Origin: Lachnospiraceae bacterium
GTDB lineage: Bacteria > Bacillota_A > Clostridia > Lachnospirales > Lachnospiraceae
Assembly: GCA_028694115.1 (NCBI GenBank)
Contig: JAQUUB010000036.1
Location: forward strand, 1-39,341
Direction of reading: 5' to 3'
Length of the DNA: 39,341 bases
The notes beneath the pieces are model-generated. The model searched no databases. It worked only from the letters and a program-made list of their open reading frames with translations, and had not been told where the DNA came from. The position numbers and the translations under genes are program-made. Of the stretch, positions 33,053 through 39,341 are shown in pieces. How positions within the stretch are numbered: the first letter of the stretch is position 1; each line of letters opens with the position of its first letter.

Positions 33053-35692
33053 TTATTTAGCCTCGTACCAGTTTTTCCCTGCATGGATATCAATTTCTAA
33101 ACGAACTGCCAGATTTGCAGCCTCCATCATTTCATCGTGAAGTATCTTTCTCACCTGCTCTTCTTCCTCTATTGCAGTTTCTATTAATAATTCATCATGA
33201 ACCTGAAGAATCAGTTTTGATTTCATATGATTTCTTATGAATGCTTCCTCCACATGTAGCATTGCCAATTTCATAATATCTGCTGCGGTTCCCTGAATGG
33301 GTGCATTCATAGCTACTCTTTCGCCAAAAGAACGTTGCATAAAATTAGAAGAAGAAAGTTCTGGTACTGGTCGTCTTCTACCATACATCGTTGTAACATA
33401 TCCATCTTCTTTCGCCTTAGCTACCAGTTCTTCTAAAAACACTTTTACCCTTGGATAAGTTTCAAAATACTTATTAATATACTCTGAAGCCTCTTTCCTT
33501 GAAATACTAAGGTCCTGGCTAAGTCCAAATGAACTGATTCCATAAACAATACCAAAATTAACAGCTTTTGCATTTCTTCTCTGTAAATCTGTTACTTCCT
33601 CAAACGGAGTATGGAAAACCTCTGATGCCGTAATTCGGTGAATATCCTGATCCCTGTTATAAGCTTCAATTAATCTTTGATCTCCTGACATATGTGCAAG
33701 AATCCTTAATTCAATTTGAGAATAGTCTGCATCTACAAATAGAAATCCATCTTTTGGTACGAATACCTTTCGGATTAACCGTCCCAATTCCATCCTAATC
33801 GGAATATTTTGAAGATTCGGTTCTGTACTACTAATCCGTCCAGTTGCCGTAATTGTCTGATTAAAGGTGGAATGAATTCTCTCATCCTCTGTAATATAGG
33901 TAGCTAATCCATCGGCATAGGTGGATTTTAATTTTGTTAATCCGCGATATTCTAATATTTCTGCAACAAATGGATATTCTGTTGATAATTTTTCTAGCAC
34001 ATCAGCAGCTGTCGAATAGCCTGTCTTTGTTTTCTTACCACCTGGAAGTTTCATCTTTTCAAAAAGAATCTCTCCTAGCTGTTTTGGAGAATTAATATTA
34101 AATTTTTCAGAAGCCTCTTCTTGAATATGTGCTTCTAATTCTTCTATCCTGCCAACAAGCTGTCCACCATATTCTTTTAATTCAGAAGGTCTGATACCGA
34201 TTCCCTCCTGCTCCATATGAAAAAGACAATATACCAGCGGTAATTCTATATTTAAATAGAGCTTCTCCATCTGCGTCTGCTGTAATTTTTCTTGCAAAAC
34301 AGAAACGGATTTCATGCATACATAGGATAAAAAGCAAACATAGTTTAGAAAGTCTTCTGGTTTTTTCTCCTCTGCCTCCAGCAAGGAGGTTTTAGGAAAT
34401 AATTGATTTCTCCCCTCAATCATTAAGCCAAGATGTTCTCTTGCAATATCTTCGATATCATAATCATTTTTCAAAGGATTTAGCAGATATGCCATAAGCT
34501 GTATGTCAAATAGATTCTTTACAAACTCCATTTGTAAATATGGCAATTCTTGTTTTAAATAAAAGGTTCCAAAAATTCCGCTTCCCTCTTGTATTAATTT
34601 TTTTACAGATCCCAGCAAATAATCTTTAGTTAAAAAACCTTCCGCCTTAATAAAATAAATATCCTTTTCTGAAAAAGAGATAGAAATTCCTTGAAATATC
34701 TCTTCTCCTATGATCTGAATTCCAATAAATGCAGCTCTTTTTGCATTTGCCACAATCTCTTCATATTCATCAAGTTGTGTGATTTTTTTAAAATTATCTT
34801 TCTGCTCATTCTCATTCACTACATCCCTTTCATAGCGATTAAGCAGATTTTTAAATTCTAATTTTTTCATGTATTCATAAGATTCTTTTGTATAAAGATT
34901 TCCAATTTTCCCTTGTTCATACTGATAAGAAATATCTGCATCAATGTTTATTGTTGCTAACACCTTGCTAAGTTCTGCTAAATCAAAATGATTTGTAAGC
35001 GTCTCTTTAATACTTTTCTTTGCTATTTCATCAATATGCTCTTTTAGATTTTCGATATTCCCATATTTGATAATTAATTCGGTTGCCGTTTTTTCTCCTA
35101 TCTTAGGCACTCCTGGAATATTGTCTGAGCTATCTCCCATCAATGCCTTCAGCTCAATAATCTGAATAGGAGAAACCTGATATTTCTCTAGCACATCGTT
35201 TTCATAAAAATCTTCTACTTCTGTCCTGCCTTTGCTTGTTTTTGGCATACGAATTTTAATGTGTTCAGAAGCCAATTGTAATAAATCCCGATCTCCTGAA
35301 ACAACAACAACCTCTAGACCCTTCTTCTCCGAACGTTTTGCCATAGTCCCTAAGATATCATCTGCTTCTAAGCCTGCCTGTTCCATAACCTTAATGCCCA
35401 TGGATTTTAACAAGTCTTTCATCACCGGAACCTGCTGTCTTAATTCTTCAGGCATGGGCTTTCTGGTTCCTTTATATGCATTGTAAATTTCATGACGGAA
35501 AGTAGGTGCCTTCACATCAAAAGCAACCATTAAATACTGGGCTTTTTCATCTTCTAGCACCTTAAATAAAATATTTAAAAATCCATAAATTGCATTTGTA
35601 TGGAACCCTTCGGAATTTGTCAAATCAGGTACCCCGTAAAATGCTCGGTTTAAGATACTGTGCCCATCTATTAAAACTAACTTCTCATTCAT
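33053..35692 (-). CDS. polA: DNA polymerase I
   Basis: Repair and Okazaki-fragment polymerase. From ATG 35692 (GGAG 7 nt upstream) it is 879 residues; the frame to 35749 adds 19 residues unlike any PolA. The N-terminal 5'-nuclease is intact (LVLIDGHSILNRAFYG, VSGDRDLLQL, LMGDSSDNIPGVPKIGEKTA). The middle 3'-5' exonuclease domain (about 305-470) lacks the DxE motif (AFIGIQIIGEE), so proofreading is probably lost. The polymerase domain has motif A VDADYSQIELRILAH, motif B RRNAKAVNFGIVYG, and motif C QVHDELLIE (830-838). coaE follows directly. Confidence 0.97.
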   Translation of the reverse strand: MNEKLVLIDGHSILNRAFYGVPDLTNSEGFHTNAIYGFLNILFKVLEDEKAQYLMVAFDVKAPTFRHEIYNAYKGTRKPMPEELRQQVPVMKDLLKSMGIKVMEQAGLEADDILGTMAKRSEKKGLEVVVVSGDRDLLQLASEHIKIRMPKTSKGRTEVEDFYENDVLEKYQVSPIQIIELKALMGDSSDNIPGVPKIGEKTATELIIKYGNIENLKEHIDEIAKKSIKETLTNHFDLAELSKVLATINIDADISYQYEQGKIGNLYTKESYEYMKKLEFKNLLNRYERDVVNENEQKDNFKKITQLDEYEEIVANAKRAAFIGIQIIGEEIFQGISISFSEKDIYFIKAEGFLTKDYLLGSVKKLIQEGSGIFGTFYLKQELPYLQMEFVKNLFDIQLMAYLLNPLKNDYDIEDIAREHLGLMIEGRNQLFPKTSLLEAEEKKPEDFLNYVCFLSYVCMKSVSVLQEKLQQTQMEKLYLNIELPLVYCLFHMEQEGIGIRPSELKEYGGQLVGRIEELEAHIQEEASEKFNINSPKQLGEILFEKMKLPGGKKTKTGYSTAADVLEKLSTEYPFVAEILEYRGLTKLKSTYADGLATYITEDERIHSTFNQTITATGRISSTEPNLQNIPIRMELGRLIRKVFVPKDGFLFVDADYSQIELRILAHMSGDQRLIEAYNRDQDIHRITASEVFHTPFEEVTDLQRRNAKAVNFGIVYGISSFGLSQDLSISRKEASEYINKYFETYPRVKVFLEELVAKAKEDGYVTTMYGRRRPVPELSSSNFMQRSFGERVAMNAPIQGTAADIMKLAMLHVEEAFIRNHMKSKLILQVHDELLIETAIEEEEQVRKILHDEMMEAANLAVRLEIDIHAGKNWYEAK

Positions 35693-35718
35693 ATATATAC
35701 TCCATTCTTTACCTGATT

Positions 35719-36045
35719 TTATAGAAAAGAAAATAGAATTGCAGTACAAACGGCCAGGACGATTCCAACCATCATCTCTAAAATATAGATAGAGATCCGA
35801 ATCTTATCGATAATAGCCACTACTTTTCTGGAATGTTCCAATTTTTTTTGTAATTCCTTTGTTAAGTCAAAGGTCTCCCCCTCTTCTAAACTCTGTAGAC
35901 CTTCTTTTACAAGAAATCCGATTTCTAACTCATCTTGGCAGTTTCGGCAGGTATCCATGTGTTGCAAGAGCGTCTGTAGGGATTCTAAATCTATCGTTTC
36001 ATCTATATATAATTTTATCAATTGTTCCATTTTTTTGCATTCCAT
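35719..36045 (-). CDS. Orphan zf-HC2 (anti-sigma-type) membrane protein
   Basis: 108 residues. The N-terminal zinc-finger-like motif is C3 ... H29-x3-C33-x2-C36 (MECKKMEQLIKLYIDETID...HMDTCRNC), as in ZAS anti-sigma factors. A charged linker and one C-terminal membrane segment (about 85-107) follow, ending at once with no extracellular domain. GAGG lies 6 nt before the ATG. No ECF sigma factor gene is adjacent, so the partner is unknown. The gene lies 26 nt upstream of the polA start codon and is probably co-transcribed with it. Confidence 0.85.
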   Translation of the reverse strand: MECKKMEQLIKLYIDETIDLESLQTLLQHMDTCRNCQDELEIGFLVKEGLQSLEEGETFDLTKELQKKLEHSRKVVAIIDKIRISIYILEMMVGIVLAVCTAILFSFL

Positions 36046-36074
36046 GGTTTACCTCATTTTTATTAGTTGAATAT

Positions 36075-36103
36075 ACTATACACTAATTGCTATGACATTT
36101 AAA
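36075..36103 (-). promoter_or_regulatory. Possible promoter for the zf-HC2 gene and polA
   Basis: On the minus strand TTTAAA (36103-36098), a 17-bp spacer, TATAGT (36080-36075), about 30 nt before the start codon. The -35 is weak. Confidence 0.45.
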
Positions 36104-36124
36104 GATTTTTGTCATTATTTTTCT

Positions 36125-36152
36125 TTGCTTTTCGGCTCATTTTCTGTATAAT
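36125..36152 (+). promoter_or_regulatory. Promoter for the ABC-F gene
   Basis: TTGCTT (36125-36130), 16-bp spacer, perfect -10 TATAAT (36147-36152), then a short leader to GGAGG. No long leader with a small ORF of the ribosome-stalling type is seen. Confidence 0.6.
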
Positions 36153-36184
36153 CATAAAGATAAATCACAATTTGGAGGTAACAT

Positions 36185-37741
36185 ATGAGCATCTTAAATG
36201 TAGAGCATCTTTCACACGGTTTTGGCGATCGAGCCATCTTTAATGACGTGTCTTTTCGTCTTTTAAAAGGCGAGCACATCGGATTGATCGGTGCAAATGG
36301 GGAAGGAAAATCCACATTCATGAATATAATTACTGGTAAATTACAACCTGATGATGGGAAAGTTGAATGGTCAAAGAATATAAAAGTAGGTTACTTAGAC
36401 CAGCATGCCGCCCTCGAAAAAGGAATGACGATTCGTGACGTTTTAAAGGATGCTTTTTTAGATTTATTTACTATGGAGTCACGAATGAACGAAATATGTG
36501 ATGCAATGGGTGATGCGGATGAAGACACTCTTACAGAAATGATGGATGAGCTTGGAGAAATTCAGGACTTATTAACCGTACATGACTTTTATGTCATAGA
36601 TGCTAAGGTAGATGAGGTTGGACGCGCTCTTGGATTAATGGATATTGGACTAGACAAAGATGTTACTGATTTGAGCGGCGGTCAGCGTACAAAAGTTTTA
36701 TTAGGAAAGCTATTACTTGAAAAACCAGATATTCTTTTATTAGATGAGCCTACGAACTATTTAGATGAACAACACATTGAATGGCTAAAACGTTACTTAC
36801 TTGATTACGAGAATGCCTTTATTCTCATTTCTCATGATATTCCTTTCTTAAATAGCGTCATCAATTTAATTTATCATATGGAAAACCAAGCTCTTGACCG
36901 TTATGTCGGTGATTATGACAAATTTATGGAAGTCTATGAAATGAAAAAGTCTCAATTAGAGTCTGCATATAAAAGACAGCAGCAGGAAATCAATGATTTA
37001 GAGGATTTTGTCGCACGTAATAAAGCAAGAGTTTCTACCAGAAATATGGCTATGTCCAGACAGAAGAAATTAGATAAAATGGATAAAATAGAGTTAGCTG
37101 CCGAACGTCCAAAACCAGAATTTCGTTTTAAAGAAGCCAGAACTCCAGGAAAATATATTTTTGAGGTTAAAGACCTTGTAATCGGTTATGATGAGCCCCT
37201 CTCAAAATCATTAACCCTAGCCATGGAACGAAAAGAAAAAATCGCTCTGATTGGTGCAAATGGGATTGGTAAAACAACACTTTTAAAAAGTATTTTAGGT
37301 ATTATCAAACCTATTTCCGGAAATGTAAAACTTGGGGACTACTTATCCATTGGATACTTTGAACAGGAAATGACACCTGGTAATACAACCACCTGTATCG
37401 AAGAAATCTGGAAAGAATTCCCCTCTCTCTCTCAATACGAAGTGCGTTCTGCACTTGCAAAATGTGGATTGACAACCAAGCATATCGAGAGTCAGGTCCG
37501 TGTGCTAAGTGGTGGAGAACAAGCAAAAGTAAGATTATGTAAACTAATAAATCGTGAAACAAATATCCTTCTCCTCGATGAGCCTACGAATCATTTAGAT
37601 GTCGATGCAAAGGAAGAGTTAAAACGTGCACTCAAAGAATATAAAGGTAGTCTTCTACTAATCTGCCATGAACCTGAGTTTTATCGTGATGTGGTAACAC
37701 AAGTCTGGGATTGCTCTGAATGGACAACAAAAGTACTATAA
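36185..37741 (+). CDS. ABC-F family ATPase
   Basis: A soluble 518-residue protein with two ABC domains and no membrane segments, typical of ABC-F translation factors that act in the ribosomal E site. Domain 1 has Walker A GANGEGKST (36-44), signature LSGGQRTK and Walker B ILLLDEPTNYLD. A charged interdomain linker follows (about 250-310, MKKSQLESAYKRQQQEINDLEDFV). Domain 2 has GANGIGKTT near 358, LSGGEQAK and ILLLDEPTNHLD. GGAGG lies 6 nt before the ATG. The short leader and generic linker suggest a housekeeping member more than an antibiotic-resistance one, but this cannot be decided. A MATE gene follows at 16 nt. Confidence 0.93.
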   Translation: MSILNVEHLSHGFGDRAIFNDVSFRLLKGEHIGLIGANGEGKSTFMNIITGKLQPDDGKVEWSKNIKVGYLDQHAALEKGMTIRDVLKDAFLDLFTMESRMNEICDAMGDADEDTLTEMMDELGEIQDLLTVHDFYVIDAKVDEVGRALGLMDIGLDKDVTDLSGGQRTKVLLGKLLLEKPDILLLDEPTNYLDEQHIEWLKRYLLDYENAFILISHDIPFLNSVINLIYHMENQALDRYVGDYDKFMEVYEMKKSQLESAYKRQQQEINDLEDFVARNKARVSTRNMAMSRQKKLDKMDKIELAAERPKPEFRFKEARTPGKYIFEVKDLVIGYDEPLSKSLTLAMERKEKIALIGANGIGKTTLLKSILGIIKPISGNVKLGDYLSIGYFEQEMTPGNTTTCIEEIWKEFPSLSQYEVRSALAKCGLTTKHIESQVRVLSGGEQAKVRLCKLINRETNILLLDEPTNHLDVDAKEELKRALKEYKGSLLLICHEPEFYRDVVTQVWDCSEWTTKVL

Positions 37742-37757
37742 AACTAAGAGGAGCAAT

Positions 37758-39125
37758 ATGAGGATAAAGAAATTTGAAATAGATACAAAATTCTATAAGA
37801 AAACATTACTAATTGTGTTACCAATTGTGATTCAGAATCTCCTGAGTGCTGCTGTGGGCTCGGCAGATGTTATCATGCTTAATTATGTAGGACAGTCCTC
37901 CATATCAGCTGCCTCATTGGCCACACAATATGCTTCCATTATTTTTACAATTTATTTTGGAATCGGAACCGGAGTCACCATGCTTTCGGCTCAATATTTT
38001 GGAAAGGGTGACATTCAGACAATTGAAAAAGTAGAAGGAATTGCACTTCGCTTTGCACTTGGTGCTGCACTGATTTTCACAACTGGTTCTCTGTTTATTC
38101 CTGATATCATGATGAAAGTCTATACCAATGATACAGAGCTAATTGGCTTGGGAGCTTCTTACTTAAGAGTTGTAGCAATTAGTTTTTTATGCTGGGCAAT
38201 TGGTGAAGTTTATCTTGCAACCCTGCGTAGTATTGGTAGAGTCACCATCAGTACCATAATCAGTAGTGCAACACTTATCACGAATGTTTTATTAAATGGG
38301 GTATTCATCTTCGGTATCTTTGGTGCGCCAAAGCTTGGTATCATTGGTGTTGCTCTGGCAACCACCATTTCCCGCGTATTAGAATTAATACTTTGTATCA
38401 TCGTGTCCATTTATTCAGAGAATGTAAAAATTCGTCTTAAATATGTATTTCAGAAACAAGGCATCTTATTTAAGGATTTTATACAAATGTCACTTCCTGC
38501 ATTACTCAATGATGTCTCCTGGGGATTAGCATTTTCTATGTATTCTGTTATTATGGGGCATATGGGTTCTGATGTAGTTGCAGCAAATTCCATTGTAAGC
38601 GTTGTACGAAATTTTGGTTCTGTTTTCTGCTTTGGAATTGCGAGTGCAAGCAATATTGTATTAGGTCAGATGCTTGGTGAAAACCGTTTAACGGACGCCC
38701 GAAATGGGGGACGCAGATTTATCATCCTTACGGTAATTGCAGGTGCTATTGGTGGATTACTTGTATTCTTCTCGATTCCCTTCGTAGTAGCGAATGTATC
38801 TCTCTCTGGTACGGCTTTAAAATATCTTAAATTTATGCTTTATATAAATACCTATTATATCGTGGGTGCCGCGGTCAATACGACTCTCATTGCAGGTATC
38901 TTTCGAGCTGGTGGAGACAGCCGGTTCGGATTTGTATGTGATACCATCGATATGTGGCTCTATGCTGTACCTCTTGGCCTTTTATCTGCCTTTGTATTAA
39001 AACTTCCTGTAGAAGTCGTATATTTTTTATTACTAACCGATGAATTTGTAAAGTGGCCATGGGTGTTTAAACACTATGCAAGCTACAAATGGGTACGAAA
39101 TATAACAAGAGAAGAAATAAAATAA
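37758..39125 (+). CDS. MATE family efflux transporter
   Basis: A 455-residue membrane protein with about 12 hydrophobic segments in two homologous halves, typical of Na+- or H+-coupled multidrug and toxic compound exporters. The first segment is KKTLLIVLPIVIQNLLSAAVGSADVIMLNYVGQSSISAASLA, with the MATE-type P...GSAD region, and QMSLPALLNDVSWGLAF begins the second half. AGAGGAG precedes the ATG. It is in one operon with the ABC-F gene and ends in a strong terminator. The substrate is unknown. The pairing of ABC-F and MATE may be incidental. Confidence 0.93.
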   Translation: MRIKKFEIDTKFYKKTLLIVLPIVIQNLLSAAVGSADVIMLNYVGQSSISAASLATQYASIIFTIYFGIGTGVTMLSAQYFGKGDIQTIEKVEGIALRFALGAALIFTTGSLFIPDIMMKVYTNDTELIGLGASYLRVVAISFLCWAIGEVYLATLRSIGRVTISTIISSATLITNVLLNGVFIFGIFGAPKLGIIGVALATTISRVLELILCIIVSIYSENVKIRLKYVFQKQGILFKDFIQMSLPALLNDVSWGLAFSMYSVIMGHMGSDVVAANSIVSVVRNFGSVFCFGIASASNIVLGQMLGENRLTDARNGGRRFIILTVIAGAIGGLLVFFSIPFVVANVSLSGTALKYLKFMLYINTYYIVGAAVNTTLIAGIFRAGGDSRFGFVCDTIDMWLYAVPLGLLSAFVLKLPVEVVYFLLLTDEFVKWPWVFKHYASYKWVRNITREEIK

Positions 39126-39132
39126 GAACAAA

Positions 39133-39168
39133 AAAAAACTGAAATCATCAATGAGATTTCAGTTTTTT
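39133..39168. terminator. Bidirectional terminator between the MATE gene and tRNA-Leu
   Basis: A 14-bp inverted repeat (39133-39146 with 39155-39168, 8-nt loop) with A and T runs at the ends, so it can act on both strands: for the MATE gene (plus) and for the tRNA (minus). Confidence 0.85.
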
Positions 39169-39170
39169 AC

Positions 39171-39253
39171 TGCCGGCAGCGGGACTTGAACCCGCACGTG
39201 GTTGCCCACAACAGATTTTGAGTCTGCCTCGTCTGCCATTCCGACACGCCGGC
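39171..39253 (-). tRNA. tRNA-Leu, anticodon CAA
   Basis: 83 nt on the minus strand with a 7-bp acceptor stem (GCCGGCG with TGCCGGC) and discriminator A. The D arm is present and the anticodon loop CTCAAAA gives CAA for UUG codons. There is a long variable arm (GTGG/CCAC) and a T arm with GGTTCAAGTCC. The 3' CCA is not encoded. The long variable arm confirms class II leucine tRNA. Confidence 0.95.
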
Positions 39254-39282
39254 ATTTGGCTCGTTTTTACGATCCGAGATTT

Positions 39283-39311
39283 ATTCTACCATACGGTTTC
39301 TAAAAACACAA
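39283..39311 (-). promoter_or_regulatory. Promoter for tRNA-Leu
   Basis: On the minus strand -35 TTGTGT (39311-39306), 17-bp spacer, -10 TAGAAT (39288-39283), about 30 nt before the tRNA 5' end. The -35 lies inside a perfect 8-bp inverted repeat (39300-39307 with 39314-39321). Confidence 0.6.
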
Positions 39312-39341
39312 TAGTTTTTAGAAAATATTCTGAAACTGAAA

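Noticed and set aside
35693..35749. 19-residue N-terminal extension of DNA polymerase I
   Set aside because: It is not seen in the family and contains the GGAG ribosome binding site for ATG 35692; it would also overlap the upstream zf-HC2 gene.
36153..36184. Antibiotic-responsive leader peptide before the ABC-F gene
   Set aside because: The leader from the -10 to the start codon is only about 32 nt, too short for a stalling ORF and attenuator.

Overview
The window looks like the chromosome of an AT-rich, low-GC Gram-positive anaerobe, most likely a Clostridia member of the Lachnospiraceae type. The reasons are strong AGGAGG-type ribosome binding sites, sigma-A promoters with 17-bp spacers, a Firmicutes-type order of translation, secretion and lipid genes, an extended ~400-residue PRPP synthetase, and a Pta/acyl-carrier/RNase III/SMC/SRP block. 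It is almost entirely core chromosome. No prophage, CRISPR array or defence island is visible. No gene-free stretch exceeds 300 bases; the largest, about 235-250 bases around 7336-7588, is packed with hairpins.

Layout. (1) 1-119: the 5' end of a group II intron (minus strand) that runs off the left edge and sits directly behind the gpsA terminator. (2) 120-4450, minus: DUF512 radical SAM gene - der - plsY - gpsA. It is transcribed from a promoter whose -35 abuts that of the divergent prs (4576-5772, plus). (3) 5820-12148, minus: rplS terminator, then lepB2 - rbgA - lepB1 - rnhB - FliK-like - FlhB-tail-like - yraN - pgeF, ending in a terminator shared with prs. (4) 12162-16327, minus: ylxM - ffh - rpsP - khpA - (attenuator-like hairpin) - rimM - trmD - (leader) - rplS. 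(5) 16315-24302, minus: plsX - acpP - rnc - smc - ftsY - ilvA. (6) 24318-26422, minus: a 62-residue unknown ORF - pta, then yceD - rpmF from its own consensus promoter. (7) 26540-27781, plus: tmcAL. (8) 27771-36103, minus: an orphan zinc-finger membrane protein - polA - coaE - large FtsA-like ATPase - metallo-beta-lactamase-fold protein - ACT-domain protein - DUF711 protein. (9) 36125-39125, plus: an ABC-F ATPase and a MATE exporter. (10) 39171-39253, minus: tRNA-Leu(CAA).

The genes mostly serve growth. They cover ribosome parts and assembly (rplS, rpsP, rpmF, der, rbgA, rimM, trmD, khpA), SRP-dependent secretion and signal peptide removal (ffh, ftsY, ylxM, two lepB), phospholipid precursor synthesis (plsX, acpP, plsY, gpsA), DNA replication and segregation (polA, smc, rnhB), and cofactor or nucleotide supply (coaE, prs). 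Compared with the Bacillus subtilis order plsX-fabD-fabG-acpA-rncS-smc-ftsY-ylxM-ffh-rpsP-ylqC-ylqD-rimM-trmD-rplS-ylqF-rnhB-ylqG-ylqH, the differences are the absence of fabD, fabG and ylqD and the insertion of ilvA and two lepB genes.

I found no convincing new multi-gene system. The best leads are an orphan FliK-like/FlhB-tail pair with a hairpin-rich spacer, an FtsA-like protein with a repetitive C-terminal extension, a promoter-driven 62-residue ORF in front of an ackA-less pta, several promoters nested in terminators or abutting each other, and the terminator-targeted group II intron. Start codons were often moved inward from the longest open frame to fit ribosome binding sites and family alignments; each case is noted.
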